Below, in pieces: positions 37,675-50,199 of a stretch of DNA of 64,000 nucleotides. Under the pieces are notes generated by a model. That model did not search any database, was not told the origin of the DNA, and saw only the letters and a list, made by a program, of their open reading frames with translations. The DNA is from Linepithema humile (taxonomy: Eukaryota; Arthropoda; Insecta; Hymenoptera; Formicidae). Both the position numbers and the translations under genes were made by a program. Numbering within the stretch: the stretch's first letter is position 1; each line of letters opens with the position of its first letter. The DNA is taken from positions 29,799,418 to 29,863,417 of the forward strand of contig NC_090130.1 of NCBI RefSeq assembly GCF_040581485.1, in the 5' to 3' direction.

Positions 37675-40600
37675 CGTAACCTAAGTCACGATTCCCCTCC
37701 TGGGTGTCGCGCGTCGATGCGGCCGCGTGGAACACCCGGTATACGCGAATTACTCTCCCGCGATTTATTATTCGCGCTCGTGCGAGGAGCCGTCCAGTCG
37801 CCGTTGTAATTTGTTTAGACTCGCGGCGCAGGCTCTCTCTTTCTTCCTGCCGATTTGTCGTGCACGCCGACAAAAATGATCCTCTTTCGCCTCCCTTGGC
37901 TCAATTGAGCCTTTTTAACCGCAGAGGCCCGCGCCTTTGCATCGGGACGCGAAGCGCAAGCTCAATTTCGTCCCCTGAATAGCGATACTTAGGGGATTAC
38001 TCCGCGAGACGTGTAATGCCAGCCGGGGATTTCTCAGGAGGATTCTCGAGTATCAAAAGGATTCCTAGAGAATCGCAGAAACTCGACTACGGATGGGGTA
38101 CGACTTTATCTACATGTGTATATCTTAATCCCCGGTCGCGGCGAGTTCCCCGTGAATGGCACTTGTGGACCGTGCTTAATTCGGCACTGTGACCCTAATT
38201 TAAGTCGTCCGGACGTCTGAGAGAGAGAGAGAGAGAAGGAGAGACGGTAGCGAAGAGAGATGTTTGTTGCGCAAAAAGGAACTGAGCTCGAATCAAACGC
38301 ATATGTTTACAGATTCGTTTCTCTCGCGTTTATCTGCGAAACCGCCGAATCGAAAAGGAAAGAAACGCACCAACGGCGCGGAGCGGCCACCACGTAACAC
38401 CTTGAAATCCAGTTTCCCGCATTGCATACGCTGAAGAACGAGAAATGTGAAACGCGCCGCGTCGCCGCTCGGGTCGACAGCCGTGCGTGCGTCTTGTGGA
38501 TTTTTTTTAGACAGCCCCATTGGCTATTTGCACGGCAGCGGTGCCCCTTCGTGCCACAAAGAATTCCTTTATGTCTCCGAGACTCGACTCTTATTTCGCG
38601 AAAATCGCAAGCCCAATTGAGAGGGAGAAAGAGGGACGAAGACATCATTAACTCCCTGCTCTTTCTTTTTTTTTTTTTTTTTTTTTTGACAATAAATCTT
38701 TCCTGAATTATCAAAATGTCTTCCACTGAAAGTAATTAAAGCCTGCGCAGCCTTCTGTTAGTACAATATTTCTCAGGCTGTTTCGTGCCGGGGGATAATT
38801 AACGAGCGAACGTGTTGCAGTCGAAATTTAATATAAAGCCTCTATCAAGGCAATACGGCGTGATTTCGCAATTACGGGATCGGCGTACGCCGATGTCGTA
38901 ATCGTTTGTCGAATGTGCAGTGAAATGGAAAATCCGGCGAGTTTAATAAGGCTCTCGTTAGAAAAGAAAGAGTCGTTCTCGCCGATAATGCGGGGAGGAA
39001 ACCGATGGTAGACGCAAGGATTCGATACGCAGCCGTGAAAACCGGCACGCGAACGCCGCGGCGATAGGCTCGCCCGCTTTCTTTTTACTGTTTCTTGACC
39101 CGCCGTAAACGCAGGAATTTAGATATCGCGTTTCGCGTTAAGTAAAAACCAATCGGCCGTGTAATTCCGCATTCTGCAATTATTCGCGAGGAAAAAGAAT
39201 CGCAATACGTTTTGCTTATTTTCGCAGAACGTTCGACAGTTGTTGAAATACGACGTTTGTTTTAGATGGATTCGCGTGATGAGATAAGCTTATCGAAACT
39301 CGTGCCTGCTCGGCACTCGTAACTCGTCCAACTTCTCCCGTTTTCGTGGTCGAGGCGCGCTGCACAATCATCTATTTTTGCGACACTTCCGCGCGAAACG
39401 TCACCGTCAGTTTTGGCGCCGCGTAACGCGCCGCTACCGCGAAAGTCCTTACATGGTCTTACAGTCATCGTGCCACTTGTGTTACATTACCGAAACCAAT
39501 GATTATTCAACGACGAAAAATTATGGCTCGATTTGTCATTTTCGAGTTCCTCAAATTTCATGAATATTTCGGAGCATCTCGTGAATTTCAGGTATCCAGA
39601 AACACGTTTTCCGCCCGCTAGAGAGTCCGTTTTCACGCTCGCCGCAGAGTGGATGGATGGCCACGTAAAAGTATCCCGTTACCACGGTAGCCCAGATACC
39701 GGATTACGAAGCACGAATTGTCAATCGCGCACGGACGAGACGGGCTTCTAAAAGACCTTTCGGAGATTGTGGCGAGACGTCTAGACGGACTTTATCGGTC
39801 GACATTTGTTCGAAATTTACGAATCAATAAATTTCCTTTAGGAATTCCAAGTGCTGAAACGTGACTCTTACTTTAGAACATTAAAACTTTAATAGAAAAA
39901 GGTGTAAGAGCAAATAATTCGACAGAAGTTCTATATTTCGGAAGTTGCGTAGTTGAAAACAATTTGAAAATTTTTTAAACAAACAAACCGCGCCTGTGAT
40001 TGGAATTTGAAGATGTGTGCAGTATGAAAGATATCTAGACGTATTTAATTAATTTAATTTTTGCAGCAAACTGCTCATTTGTTCGTATCAAATTAGCACA
40101 CACCGTTATCGTGGCACGCCGCCGTCCCATTAACATAATTGTTAATGGAGCCACAAGGCGTCGGCTCGACTGATCGGCATAATAGAGTAAACAAGCTGGC
40201 GCTACGGAGCCACTTAATCTCCAATTGCCGCGTTTGCCGAGTTACATCGCGAGGATTCTCACGTGATCCGAGCAGCGATGATAAATCGGTCAATATTTTC
40301 AGACGTGTTTTTCAGGCGCGAGCGCGAAATTGATTCGCGTTTAAGCGTTTGAGCCACGGGGCTTCGATAAGCCACTGAATCAATGAAGGGGGCGGTGGGT
40401 GCATTCCCTCACAGGAGCAAGAGATATCCGGCGGGATCGATAGCGGAGTCGAACCGGAGAGCGAGAGCCAGCCCGGATTTCAGGCAACGCTCGTTAGAGT
40501 CTCGATAAGTCGGTTGTTATTGTAACAACACGCTTGAATGAATCATAATATCGATAATAGCGTAACGCCGGCGCGCCAAGTACGGAGACCCGGAGAGGTG

Positions 40601-41281
40601 AATGGCGCGACGTTTACGTTTCTCGACCGCCTGTTTACAGGATGTAACCCGCGAGCCTGTCACAATGAAAATAACTTCTTCTTTCGGTCCGGTATGCTTC
40701 TGTATCTCGTCCCTCGAGGGGGAAGCCCCGAAGGGATCGCGATCGTTTGCTTTACGTTCCAAGCGGACAGAGCTGCGTGCTTTCGATTTTGGCAATGAAG
40801 GCTCGTCGACGGGCCTTCCTTTCAATGGAAGTGAATTGTGTCGATTATCGAGTCGGAAATTATTTGACAACGCAGAGTTCCGTTGAGTATATTATTATTA
40901 TATAACTGACATAGTTTACGTTGTAATTACTAAACAAAATGCTCCAAATTGTTGCGAAAATTTGTGCCCGCGGAGAGTTCTATTTTTCGCTCAATTACTA
41001 TAGTAATTAACCTATTTGATACGCTATCGGCGTCGTATAATGGTCAGCCGCCACTATTGTGAGCGATAATCTTCTTTTAATTTAACGCCTGTAGCTTTCT
41101 GTCTTCAATATTATTTTTTTCTTTTTAATGACATTGTTGAGATCGCTTGCTATTGGAGCTCTTGGTCCAACATTTTATTAAGAATTAATTTTGTTTTCAG
41201 AGACTTTTGCAGTTTTTCGTAAATATCCATACGATATCTAATAACAAAGAAAAACACGCGCGCGCTCAGGAAGAAACTCAC

Positions 41282-41390
41282 CTTTAATTTTGGTCTCCTG
41301 CGGATCCAAGGGCGGCAATCGTGGGTGCGTCTGCTGTCCCGGTTTCTTCAGCAGGACACCCACGACTTGCGGCGGTGGCATCATCATCAT
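41282..41390 (-). CDS. PH-like protein gene, exon 1 (start)
   Basis: A first coding exon of 109 nt: 36 codons plus one base, then the strong donor GTGAGT (41281 downward). It opens with four consecutive ATG codons (41390-41379), so the true start is ambiguous by up to three residues. An in-frame TGA lies about 10 codons upstream, which argues that the coding sequence starts here. The upstream minus-strand DNA is GA-rich, so it does not resemble an acceptor tract. The peptide continues PPPQVVGVLLKKPGQQTHPR and then LPPLDPQETKIK, giving the first strand of the predicted PH-like fold (GVLLKK). The leftover G plus GC from exon 2 makes the joining Gly. Confidence 0.6.
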
Positions 41391-42960
41391 GATTTCGCTC
41401 TTCCTCTCACTCTCGGAGAGTCAATTCGCGTCGCTCGTCATATCGATGTCGCTCTCGCGCGTATCCGGTCGAACGAGAGCTCTTCCGCTCGTTTTCCTTT
41501 CTCGTTTTCCGGTTCTCCTGCAATCGCGGAACCAACACTAGACTTTGCTGCTAGCTTCGCCGTTCCGACTCCGGAACGAAAGCCGAAACTCGCGCGGAAT
41601 CTTGTTGAAGAAGCCAGCTGCCGACAATCGTCGTCGTTTTATTGGCCGACAAGCTTGGCGCGTCGTCGCAAGAGAGATGAAGAAGGCGCCGGCCGGGACC
41701 TCCTTTCCACTGACGATGCTCCTTCTGCGTGCCGCTTCGTTATCGTCCGCTCGTTCGCACTCGGCCGTCCTCCTTGTCGGACGTCGCCTGGTATTTTTTT
41801 TAATTTAATGATCGGCGCGCGAACGTGACCTCGCGCGTTCTCGTCGCGCCGAGGACGCGAGCTCCGATTCGCGAGCTATTATCGCCGGGAGCAACACTCG
41901 TCGCGCGATGTTTGCGAGCCATTCGCAGACAATTTTACCAACGAGTTCATCAACGAGTTCACCGACGGATGCCAATCGACCGCTCGGTCGAAGACTCGGG
42001 CTCATTGACGATCAGCAATAATTTCCGGGCACTCAGTCGGATCAACGACTTGGTTGCTCCGATTTGTCATCATTTCGCAAACGTTTGTCTTGCGTTACTT
42101 GGCTTTCTTCGGCGGCAAAAGAAGAAGAGCGACGAGTGGAGAGAAACGCGTCTGCCAATCACGATCGGAATTAATCGTATCACCTGTTACTGCTCTCGAG
42201 ATACGTCGATTTGTCTCATTCCAATGGTGTGCGCGTTCTCGAAGGCGCACGATTAATGCCGATTAAATGCGTCCACAAGTTTATCACGACGCGTAGATAA
42301 GTAATATCAGTGGCAATAATACGCCGCAATACGTTTCACCATCGCCACTTTCGAATACCGTGTCACTCTCCGAATTTCTGGAACGCGTCGGCTGATTACT
42401 ACAAAATCAACGGCAGGAAAAGCGAGCCGGTGAACGAACTATTTTTTTTCATTTGGCAAATGTTATTTCCACTCCGTGGAAATTTAATCCTTCAAAAAAA
42501 AAAAATCGAATTTTGCTCGCAAATTATCACAAACAATTGTCGCAAACAAACTTTCACGAGACTCGACACGCCTCTGACAGTCGATGCACCGGTATTCAAC
42601 GGAGACAACCTCTCTCGCGCGTGGAGCGTTATCACTGTTCTACGTAGAGGTGTGATCGATTCCTCGTCAACCCGGTGATAGGATCCTGCACGCACATCGA
42701 CACGAACTTGAGGAACGAACGACGGAGCGCCGGCAACGTGACAGCTTGGCGCGCGCGCGGCGAACAACTGATCGTGGAGCGAACACGACCAACCAGAGAA
42801 CGCATCGCGTATCCTACCCGCTCGCCTCGTCCCCACTGTTCGCCATCTGCGTCGGCTTTCTTTTTCTCTATGCACGAGAGAAGGAGAGACAGAAAGAGAG
42901 AGACACACACAACCCTCGTGGACCTTTAATCGTGTTTACGCATGCGACCCTCACGGCAAC
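41391..42960 (-). promoter_or_regulatory. Presumed 5' UTR/promoter zone of the PH-like gene
   Basis: CpG-rich DNA immediately upstream of the first coding exon. On the minus strand it is GA-rich near the start codon and contains a CT/GA-rich tract at about 42862-42911. Composition drops to AT-rich beyond about 42960. I see no TATA box that I would defend. The call rests on position and the composition step alone. Confidence 0.3.
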
Positions 42961-45900
42961 ACTAATTTTTGTCTAGTTTTTTACGGTGTTATAATGATAA
43001 ATGCCGTTCCCTCGCGTGGATCAATACTACTCCATCCAATTTTATAAATTAGAGATCGTAACAAATTTTAGGACAAAGGGATTTAAAAATAAATTTGTAT
43101 TTAAATAAATGCACGGGATTTAAATCTGTAATTGCGGAGAGAACTTTTAGTTTTAGTATTTTATGGTTTTGGAATATTTTATGATTTTAGTTTTGTTATT
43201 CTAAAATAAAGCTGCGGACGCAAATATCTGTACGCTTTTTTTTTGTCGCGGTTCTCTTTTTACAGAAATTATTTTCTCAACTGATAATTTTTATAACTGA
43301 GTTATTTATTGCATTTAGATAAAGTTTAATCTGCGTCTATAACGCTAACGACACAGTTGAGTCATGAAATTAGCCTTCCTATTTCTTGTCTTTAATGTTA
43401 CATTTTTAAATATGGCATCATCAGTGGAGAGTTAAATAAAGTTATGATCATTTTGTTGCAGATAATTGATTGAAAAAAAGCACAGCTTGTCTAAGTGACA
43501 TTTTAGTTTTACGGTATAGCTTGTTAATGGCTCTTTTCCGTTTCATTTATCATAACGTGTGCGATATGCTGCGTAAGCGCCCGCGGGCTTTTCCGCCGAC
43601 GTAAAGGATACGGAAGGCGATTTTTTTCATTCTTTTCCTATCAGAACACGGGAACTCGATATCGGTCTATGACGCGCGAAGGTTTCAAGACCGCCGATCT
43701 ATGACGATAGAGCGCAAATTAAAAACGCGGTGACACACTTTCACCATCAACTGCCGCTACTACTAACTCACAATGTAATGATCGCCATTCAGCTTCGGTC
43801 GAAGTGATAGAGAGAAAGAGAGAGAGAGAGAGAGAGTACACACAATGTGCAAAAAATCTCGCGTAATTATCGCGAATAAAATGGCGCGTATCTCGCGGGA
43901 GGAAGCATATTTTGACCCGAGACAAAAATATCGCCGTCGAGCGCGGCTAAAAAGCTAGCAGTTCGGCCAATCGCGGCGCGACTCGCGTGACTCAGCTCGC
44001 TTTCCTGCCCGTTCGAGCGGTGCTCTTAATTTTTTCTTCCTCGAAAATTTATTTGATTAACAGCTCACACCGCGCGGTGCGAGCGAATGGCGCGGCTACG
44101 AAATCGTAATGCACACCGACGAGAGCGCGCGTCGCTGTAACAAAAGCGCCCTATAAAGTGGCCGTATATTGCCGTCGACCGCATTATACGCCGGGGAATG
44201 TCGCCCCTCACATTGTACCCACCGGGGTACGAACGTCATAAAATTTCGAAAAGTATCGCGGAGATCGTGCGATTGGCGCGCGCGCAATAACGGCGACGAC
44301 GTATTAGTGAGTTTTGCGTATTGTGATGGGGTCCGGAACTCGGAGCCCGGGGTCCGAAGGTTGAGGAAGAGAGGAATTTGATCTCGGCTTTTTTTACAAG
44401 AGGGACACCATGCACGGGAGATGAAAAATAGGGCGGAACGATGCGGAATCGTGGGACCGCTCGAATCGAGCGGTCTTAAAGCTGATTCCTCCGGACTGCG
44501 TCTTTTCGAAACCGTATTTCCGTATCGCGTTAGTGGATTTAGAAAATTCGATAAGAGATATAAATATTAGAATCAAGTGTAAAAGCCCGTAAAGGAGCTA
44601 CTTTTCTACCTTGACTTGCAAAATTTATTTCACTTCGCGAAATATTTCCAAAAATAAAAAGCACGAGGACTTTGTATTCTTAAAAGCTAAAAAGTATTCT
44701 TTGTGCGTGATTTTCCAAATTAACCACAAGGAGACGGTTTATCGATCGCTGAGTTATTTGTAAATCAAACCGTTGACACGAGGGACAAATTGTGTGGTCG
44801 ATCGCGTCAGAACGAGCTATAATTGAACGACGCGCCGATCCATATCGGGGCAGAATCTATTGACGTTCGCGCAACGCGATGTAAATATTTCCAAGTCAAT
44901 AGTCGACGTAGATATTTTAGCGCTTGCGGTTCATAGTTCAATATTCCGCTGGCGTGTGTTGCGGACAATAATGCATGGGATTTTAGCCGTCACCGTTGTG
45001 CGCGAACGAGAGCGAATAATAAAGTTTTACGAAAATATTTTTATCTCCTTCGTTGTACGCGTTGCAGCCGTCGCGCGGAAAAATGCGGTCGTCTCGAGCG
45101 TCACCCCGCCATCAAAGGAAGAAGACGGCGAAGCGAAACGAGGAACTCCAAAAATATCCGATTCCTGGTTACCGACACGTACGTCGGTCCGCTGGTCCGA
45201 TTCGCTAAAAGCAAAAAACAGAAAGAGACAGATTTTTCGTCCTGAAATAAAATTTGCTCGCAGCTGCATGCGAATAACTCCGGCCGCTGCGAAATATCGC
45301 AGGAACGATACGTTTCAATAGGCCGAGAAGTTTAGCGACTGGTCGCGATTAATGTCTGCGGGCTTCCTCCTAAAAATCCGAATTTAAAATCTCGAGGAGT
45401 TGAAAAAGTTACGAGCCGCGTGAAATCGTCTATAAAATTGCGGCGTGAACTGCAGTGGCTTGAAATAAGGTGCTGATTATTTCGGTGCTTGGCGGAGAGA
45501 GAAGAAGAGGGGGAGAAAGAAGGAGAGAGAAAGAACGCTCCAGAGGTCCATTAATTTCCCTCATCTAGTGCTATTTTGTAATCTGCCGATGCTAGCACGA
45601 AAACTCACGGGAATGAAACTTGAGTCATGAATGTGTGCGCGCGAACGCGATGTTAGTCACGGTGTCACTTAATTAAAATTGCTCGTTGAGCGTCAGCCGT
45701 CGCGAATCGAAAAGCTATGCCTCGTGCGAGACGTAAAGAACTAAATTAATTTCCGGCCGCGCTCTGCGCTGCCTTTTATGCAGGGAGCTGCGGTTTGTCG
45801 TGTTAAGTTCTTTGCCGCGCAGAATTAATATTTTTTTCAATAATTGTCTTTTAATTGTCACAATCCTTTCCTACTTCTGCTGATGTTTCGTGTCAACTTA

Positions 45901-48267
45901 TATAAAAAAACTCCCTGACTCATTCGTCGAGGCTTGATACCAATTAAATTCAGACAAAAGTAGTTTAGAGCACAGCCCGCGCGCGGGCATGCGATACATT
46001 ACGCATAACTTCTACTTTCACTTTTAAGAAAACATATGTATACTTGTTACGGCACATGAATTTTACGAGTCTATTATAACACGTCGATCGATTAACTCGA
46101 AATCGCCTCGAACACAAATCGCGAAACAATTGACTTCGCTTTTGTCACTGCAATATTTCAAGAATATTGATAAGATTGGTTTGATCAATTGTTTTTCTGA
46201 CGATCTCTCTGTTATCTCTAATCTGCATTATCAATCTTTTGCAATCGACTGAACAATGAGAAGTGCGACGCAATTATTATAACAATTTGCGCATTTTATG
46301 GCGCGAGAGCGAAATTTCTATCGCGAAAATTGCAATTCATAAACGTCCTATCGTCTCGCCGCGTCTGTGCGCTCTTCTTACAGTACGATCCAATTTTAGA
46401 CGAATGCTGATACGTGTCGTCTGTGCACTCTTTAAGCGGCTGTTACGACCATTCTATGAGTGCAGCGGGCACGAAGAATTTATTTCGCGTTTCTTTTCAT
46501 TATGATTGTTATGCGCATAATTTGCAACGTAACATGAGTTGTGGTTCAAAAAATTACGTAAGTAAAAATTGTAATTTCCCATGATGGCAATAAATGGAAA
46601 TGTTATGAGGATGACGCATCAGGCTTTTATAAGGTATCGTTGTTGGAAAACTATCCATTGAGTATGGCGCAAGGATAAATAAAATTACGGAGTAAAGCAT
46701 ACTTTTACTGCATTTATCGAACATTAGCTGCGACTACTTTTTTATAGCCGCGTTCTTAGAAGCAGATATCGTTCATAAATTTCACGAGTCGCATTACGTT
46801 ATCGCAGAACTTTGTAACATCCTGCAGGATAAGGTATCGGCTGTGCTAAAAGCGCAGAGGGGAAGTTTTATTGATAAGAAGCGGCAACAAGGATAATTCT
46901 TGGTATTTTCATTTACGATTGTTGCCGAAATTTAAATCTTAAATAAACAGACAGATAATTGAAAATTAGATAATGCGTTGAACACATAATTAATAGTTTA
47001 TATTTTATCCAAAGTACCTATTTTTTAAACAAATTTTTATTTCATGCTATAAAATTTTACGATTTGAAACTAATGACAATTGATGTTATTTTAAGAAAAA
47101 ATCTTAGCCATAAAGGCAGTGATATTGTATTTAATCAAACGTAAGATCTTGATTCACGTAATTAACTCTCTCAACGTTTTATGAGAGCCATAAATGCTTT
47201 AAGCGAATCATTTGGTTAATTATTGGTTAACAAAGAAACTATTACGTTACAACGTGCGTCGAAAGAGAAAAAGCAATTTACGATGCGTTAGAAATATTGG
47301 TGCATAATTAATGCGCTACCAGAGACTGGTTAGAAAGTAAACGTTTTGAAAGCTCGTTTCGGCGCGGCCGCGCTACAAAATTATAGATCGTCCGAGTTGC
47401 GCACGCGAGACCATACATCAGCTGTCAGGAGAAGATTTCGTGACATTTGTCGTTAGATGAGGCTGCTGATATAAACCCAATAGCGCCGTTGAACTCTGAC
47501 ACTCCGTAATGCACGACTAACGAAGCGTTAATCAGCGGGCCACAAATCTTCGTTTAGTTTATGCGGAAAAAGATTCGACGGAGCCGAGGCGCAATTTCTC
47601 TCCCGGCCGGATGATGAACCCACGCGTGCCCGGGCCATTTCACCGCGTGAATTACTTTTCAGATGCACGCGAATGTTCGCGAGATAACGCGAGAAAAGTC
47701 AGTCACTCCGATCTTGATCTCGGGTTTTACGTTCATTTATTTCGACGAGATAAATGGTTTAGACTCTTTTATCGCGATGTACCACTTTTCATCTACGCAC
47801 AGACGGGCCTTTAGTTTCGTCAAGGATCATTCGGCTAATTTGCGCGCACAGCAATTGTCATCATTCATCGAGTTACCAAGATACGCTTTTGCCAGTCTGT
47901 AAAGAACGTTTTCCATCACGATAGCCTAAGACGCAATTGTTCACGTTGCGTCTTGTCGTAGATGACTACGCAACATAAATCGATAAGGAATCAGGTTTTG
48001 CGTAAAAAAGAAAGTTGAAATTAATATTGAAACAGATCGTGATTATAGATGTGCGTCGCACTAACTAATGATACCAGCAGATCGCTGTACCGATGGTTCA
48101 GCTATCGTAGCTCTGGTTTTATCATTGGAGCATCGAGGTACTATTATTCATATTCTTCCATGCGTGACTATGAAAGGGGCCTCGGGGGCTTGGAGATGTT
48201 GATTACTTCATAAACACTATTTCGACCACGATATAAAAAAAAATGTATAAATTGTTTGTTTATAATA
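42961..48267. other. Intergenic stretch, nothing recognised
   Basis: Alternating AT-rich (43.0-43.5, 46.9-47.2 kb) and CpG-rich DNA. A GA microsatellite lies at 43809-43836. The longest frame (44860-45321, plus, 153 codons) has no splice signals or domain resemblance. No RNA gene seen. Confidence 0.45.
43809..43836. repeat. (GA)n microsatellite
   Basis: About fourteen GA units with one AAA interruption. Confidence 0.9.
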
Positions 48268-48469
48268 CAATATTAATTTTACAATTTATTATTCCAAGTG
48301 TTTTAAAAATACGTATACAGCGCAGTAATATTATATATTTTTGTAAAATTTTTTTGTAACAGTTACCATCATGAACAATAATTTTTAAATGCAATTTTAC
48401 AAAAACGTATTATTCTGTATACGCATTTTCAAAATGTTTGATTAATGATGAATTGTCAAATTATTATTG
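48268..48469. mobile_element. Fold-back (near-palindromic) MITE-like element, ~200 bp
   Basis: The left arm (48268-48320) and the reverse complement of the right arm (48415-48469) align over about 53-55 bases with a few changes and a short gap. The inner 20 bases, TTTTAAAAATACGTATACAG against TTTTGAAAATGCGTATACAG, match at 18 of 20. Inside, TTTTTGTAAAATT (48339-48351) is mirrored at about 48394-48406, and GTAACAGTTAC (48356-48366) is palindromic near the centre. Most of the 202 bp can therefore fold on itself. It is AT-rich and non-coding. No convincing target-site duplication was found, so the family is undetermined. Confidence 0.65.
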
Positions 48470-50190
48470 AAATGTGATTTAACCGTCTAAATGTCAGTCG
48501 AGCGAAGTTCTGCAAGACCATCGGTCTCACATTGAAATGTTCTTGGTAAGAGAACTATGAGTTCAACAAAGTTAGCTTCTCTCACAACGATGGCGGTACT
48601 GTTCAATCGGAAGAAAATGTACAATACAGCCAAACAGAGTTTGTTCTTTTCATTTTCTTAATAAAAAAGTACACAATAATGAAGGAATACAGTCAACGAT
48701 ATCTCAGAGTTTAATCTATTTTATACTCGATTCTTGATACTGATCTTTTATCTATATGTTATCAGAACGATTTCTACAATTAGTTGCTAATTAGCTATTT
48801 ACATAAAAAATTCTAATCTAAGGAAAATGTGAAATTTGCACATTTTCTAAAAAAAGATACAAAAAAACGAGCTATTAATTTTTAATGCTGCTAAATGCTC
48901 ATAAAAGAATAGCATTAAATTTTATCATTACTCCATTTTTAAATAACAATTTATGCTACATAAAATGCATTTTTTAATTCTTGCTTTCAATAACGGGAAT
49001 GAAGAATTTGATATCGTATCTGCGCGATTGGTCTCTATAAAACCGGTTTTACGTTCCTGAGTCTCTTTCAATTTACTCCAATTTCGTTTCTCAGCGCAAC
49101 CGGACGCGTAAATTGCGCCGATTACGTGTTTCGCCGTCAGGATAATGCCTCAGTTGATTAATACCGACGTACTGCGAGAATTCCTGCGTTGTCCGCACCT
49201 GATCCATGAATGGTGCTCGCGCGTAGTTTCTACAAAGAGGAAATCGATGTCTCGCGAGCGGTGGCACTCTATAAATCTGACAAAGGCAATAAAACATCGT
49301 TACCGTTTTTCTCGACGGGACGTTAAAAATGATATTTTTTTTTATCCAACTCATGTAGCGTTCGATTTACATAGTTCGGCACGAGTGAAAAAGAAGCGAA
49401 AGCAATGAAAAAATATTTGTGGATGATTAAACGATAAATTATCCGCGATCCGGATCTCTTCGGAGCGCTATGCGATGCGTGCAGATTGAAGTAACAGGAA
49501 AATATTTTAAAGTAGAACAGAGCGGTTAAGCAAGCCGGAACACCGTTATTCCCAACGCGCGGCTCACGGGCGTCAAATTTTTTTTCCGCAACGCCAAGAT
49601 GGCTTGTGACGAAGTGCAGAAGAGCCGTTTCTTGTCGCAATAAGAGAATTACAAGCGCGGCTTTTATGAGCGCGGGGTGGCTGATAGTGGGAATGGCGCA
49701 ATGCGACGCCCCGGCTCGCATCCGTTCGCGAATATCGCGGAAGACTGCCGAGAGAAATCTGGTGGCGGAATCGCGATGACTTTGTACGACGATTCTTCGT
49801 TGAGGTGCGCAATTTATCTACAGCTAATGAAACGTCGCGCAATTTAAAGAGATTTCCAATTAACGCGCGTTATCAGAGCGGCGCGAGCGATTTTCCAATA
49901 AAAGACATGCGAATACCACGAGATCATGCCAGATTACGCGAAGAGCGCGCAGCGCAGGTGCGTCGGTATACGCGTGATAAATGTAGCGATGAGGAATGAT
50001 AATCATCGGATAAAACGGCGAGAACGCTTGGTCGAAACGGCGTGAAAGGTACCTCCTTCTGCGCCGGTTTCGCCTCGTCTGACGCTTCTCATCTCCGTTT
50101 CCTCTCGTTCCCTCTGACAGGATCGCGTTCTTCTTTATTCTCATCTCGGCGTAGCGGCCTCCCCACTACGAAATCCCGCGCTCGTATCGA
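48470..50190. other. Intergenic stretch
   Basis: AT-rich to about 49.05 kb, then rising CpG content. Short overlapping frames on both strands at 49.1-50.4 kb show no domains or splice pattern. Confidence 0.45.
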
Positions 50191-50199
50191 ACGCCTCTG

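Larger units (their letters stand above)
20510..41281 (-). other. Intron 1 of the PH-like gene (about 20.8 kb)
   Basis: A very long intron with no coding exon I can support on either strand. It is unusually CpG-rich for intron DNA, with AT-rich pockets at about 24.1-24.3 and 29.05-29.3 kb. It carries CT microsatellites (31312-31366, 31670-31714, 35973-35987), GA runs (about 26900-26930, 38220-38236), a G14 run (30420-30433), a CGA repeat (37643-37673) and T runs near 23094, 24931, 29315 and 38665. A CRE palindrome TGACGTCA is at 21233-21240. The longest plus-strand frame (30663-31286) is driven by GC- and CT-rich composition. Confidence 0.55.
13307..41390 (-). other. Gene model: four-exon PH-like domain protein, about 704 aa
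   Basis: Four minus-strand exons (41390-41282, 20509-20307, 17496-15953, 13565-13307) join with matching phases: 1, then 0, then 2. Each boundary has GT/AG. The donors are GTGAGT, GTAATT and GTAATC; the acceptors are TTTCAG, GTTCAG and TCGCAG. The product has 36+1+67+514+1+85 = 704 residues. The N-terminal ~130 residues look like a PH domain. The rest is Arg/Ser/Glu-rich with duplicated motifs, suggesting a scaffold or cytoskeletal adaptor, but that role is inference. Intron 1 is about 20.8 kb, intron 2 about 2.8 kb and intron 3 about 2.35 kb. The last junction is the weakest. The family is not recognised. Confidence 0.6.

Noticed and set aside
40444..40454. tRNA B-box match (GGTTCGACTCC on the minus strand)
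   Set aside because: No A-box at the right spacing and no pairing acceptor or T-stem.
44860..45321. Plus-strand frame of 153 codons
   Set aside because: No splice sites or domain features, and an overlapping antisense frame is also open.
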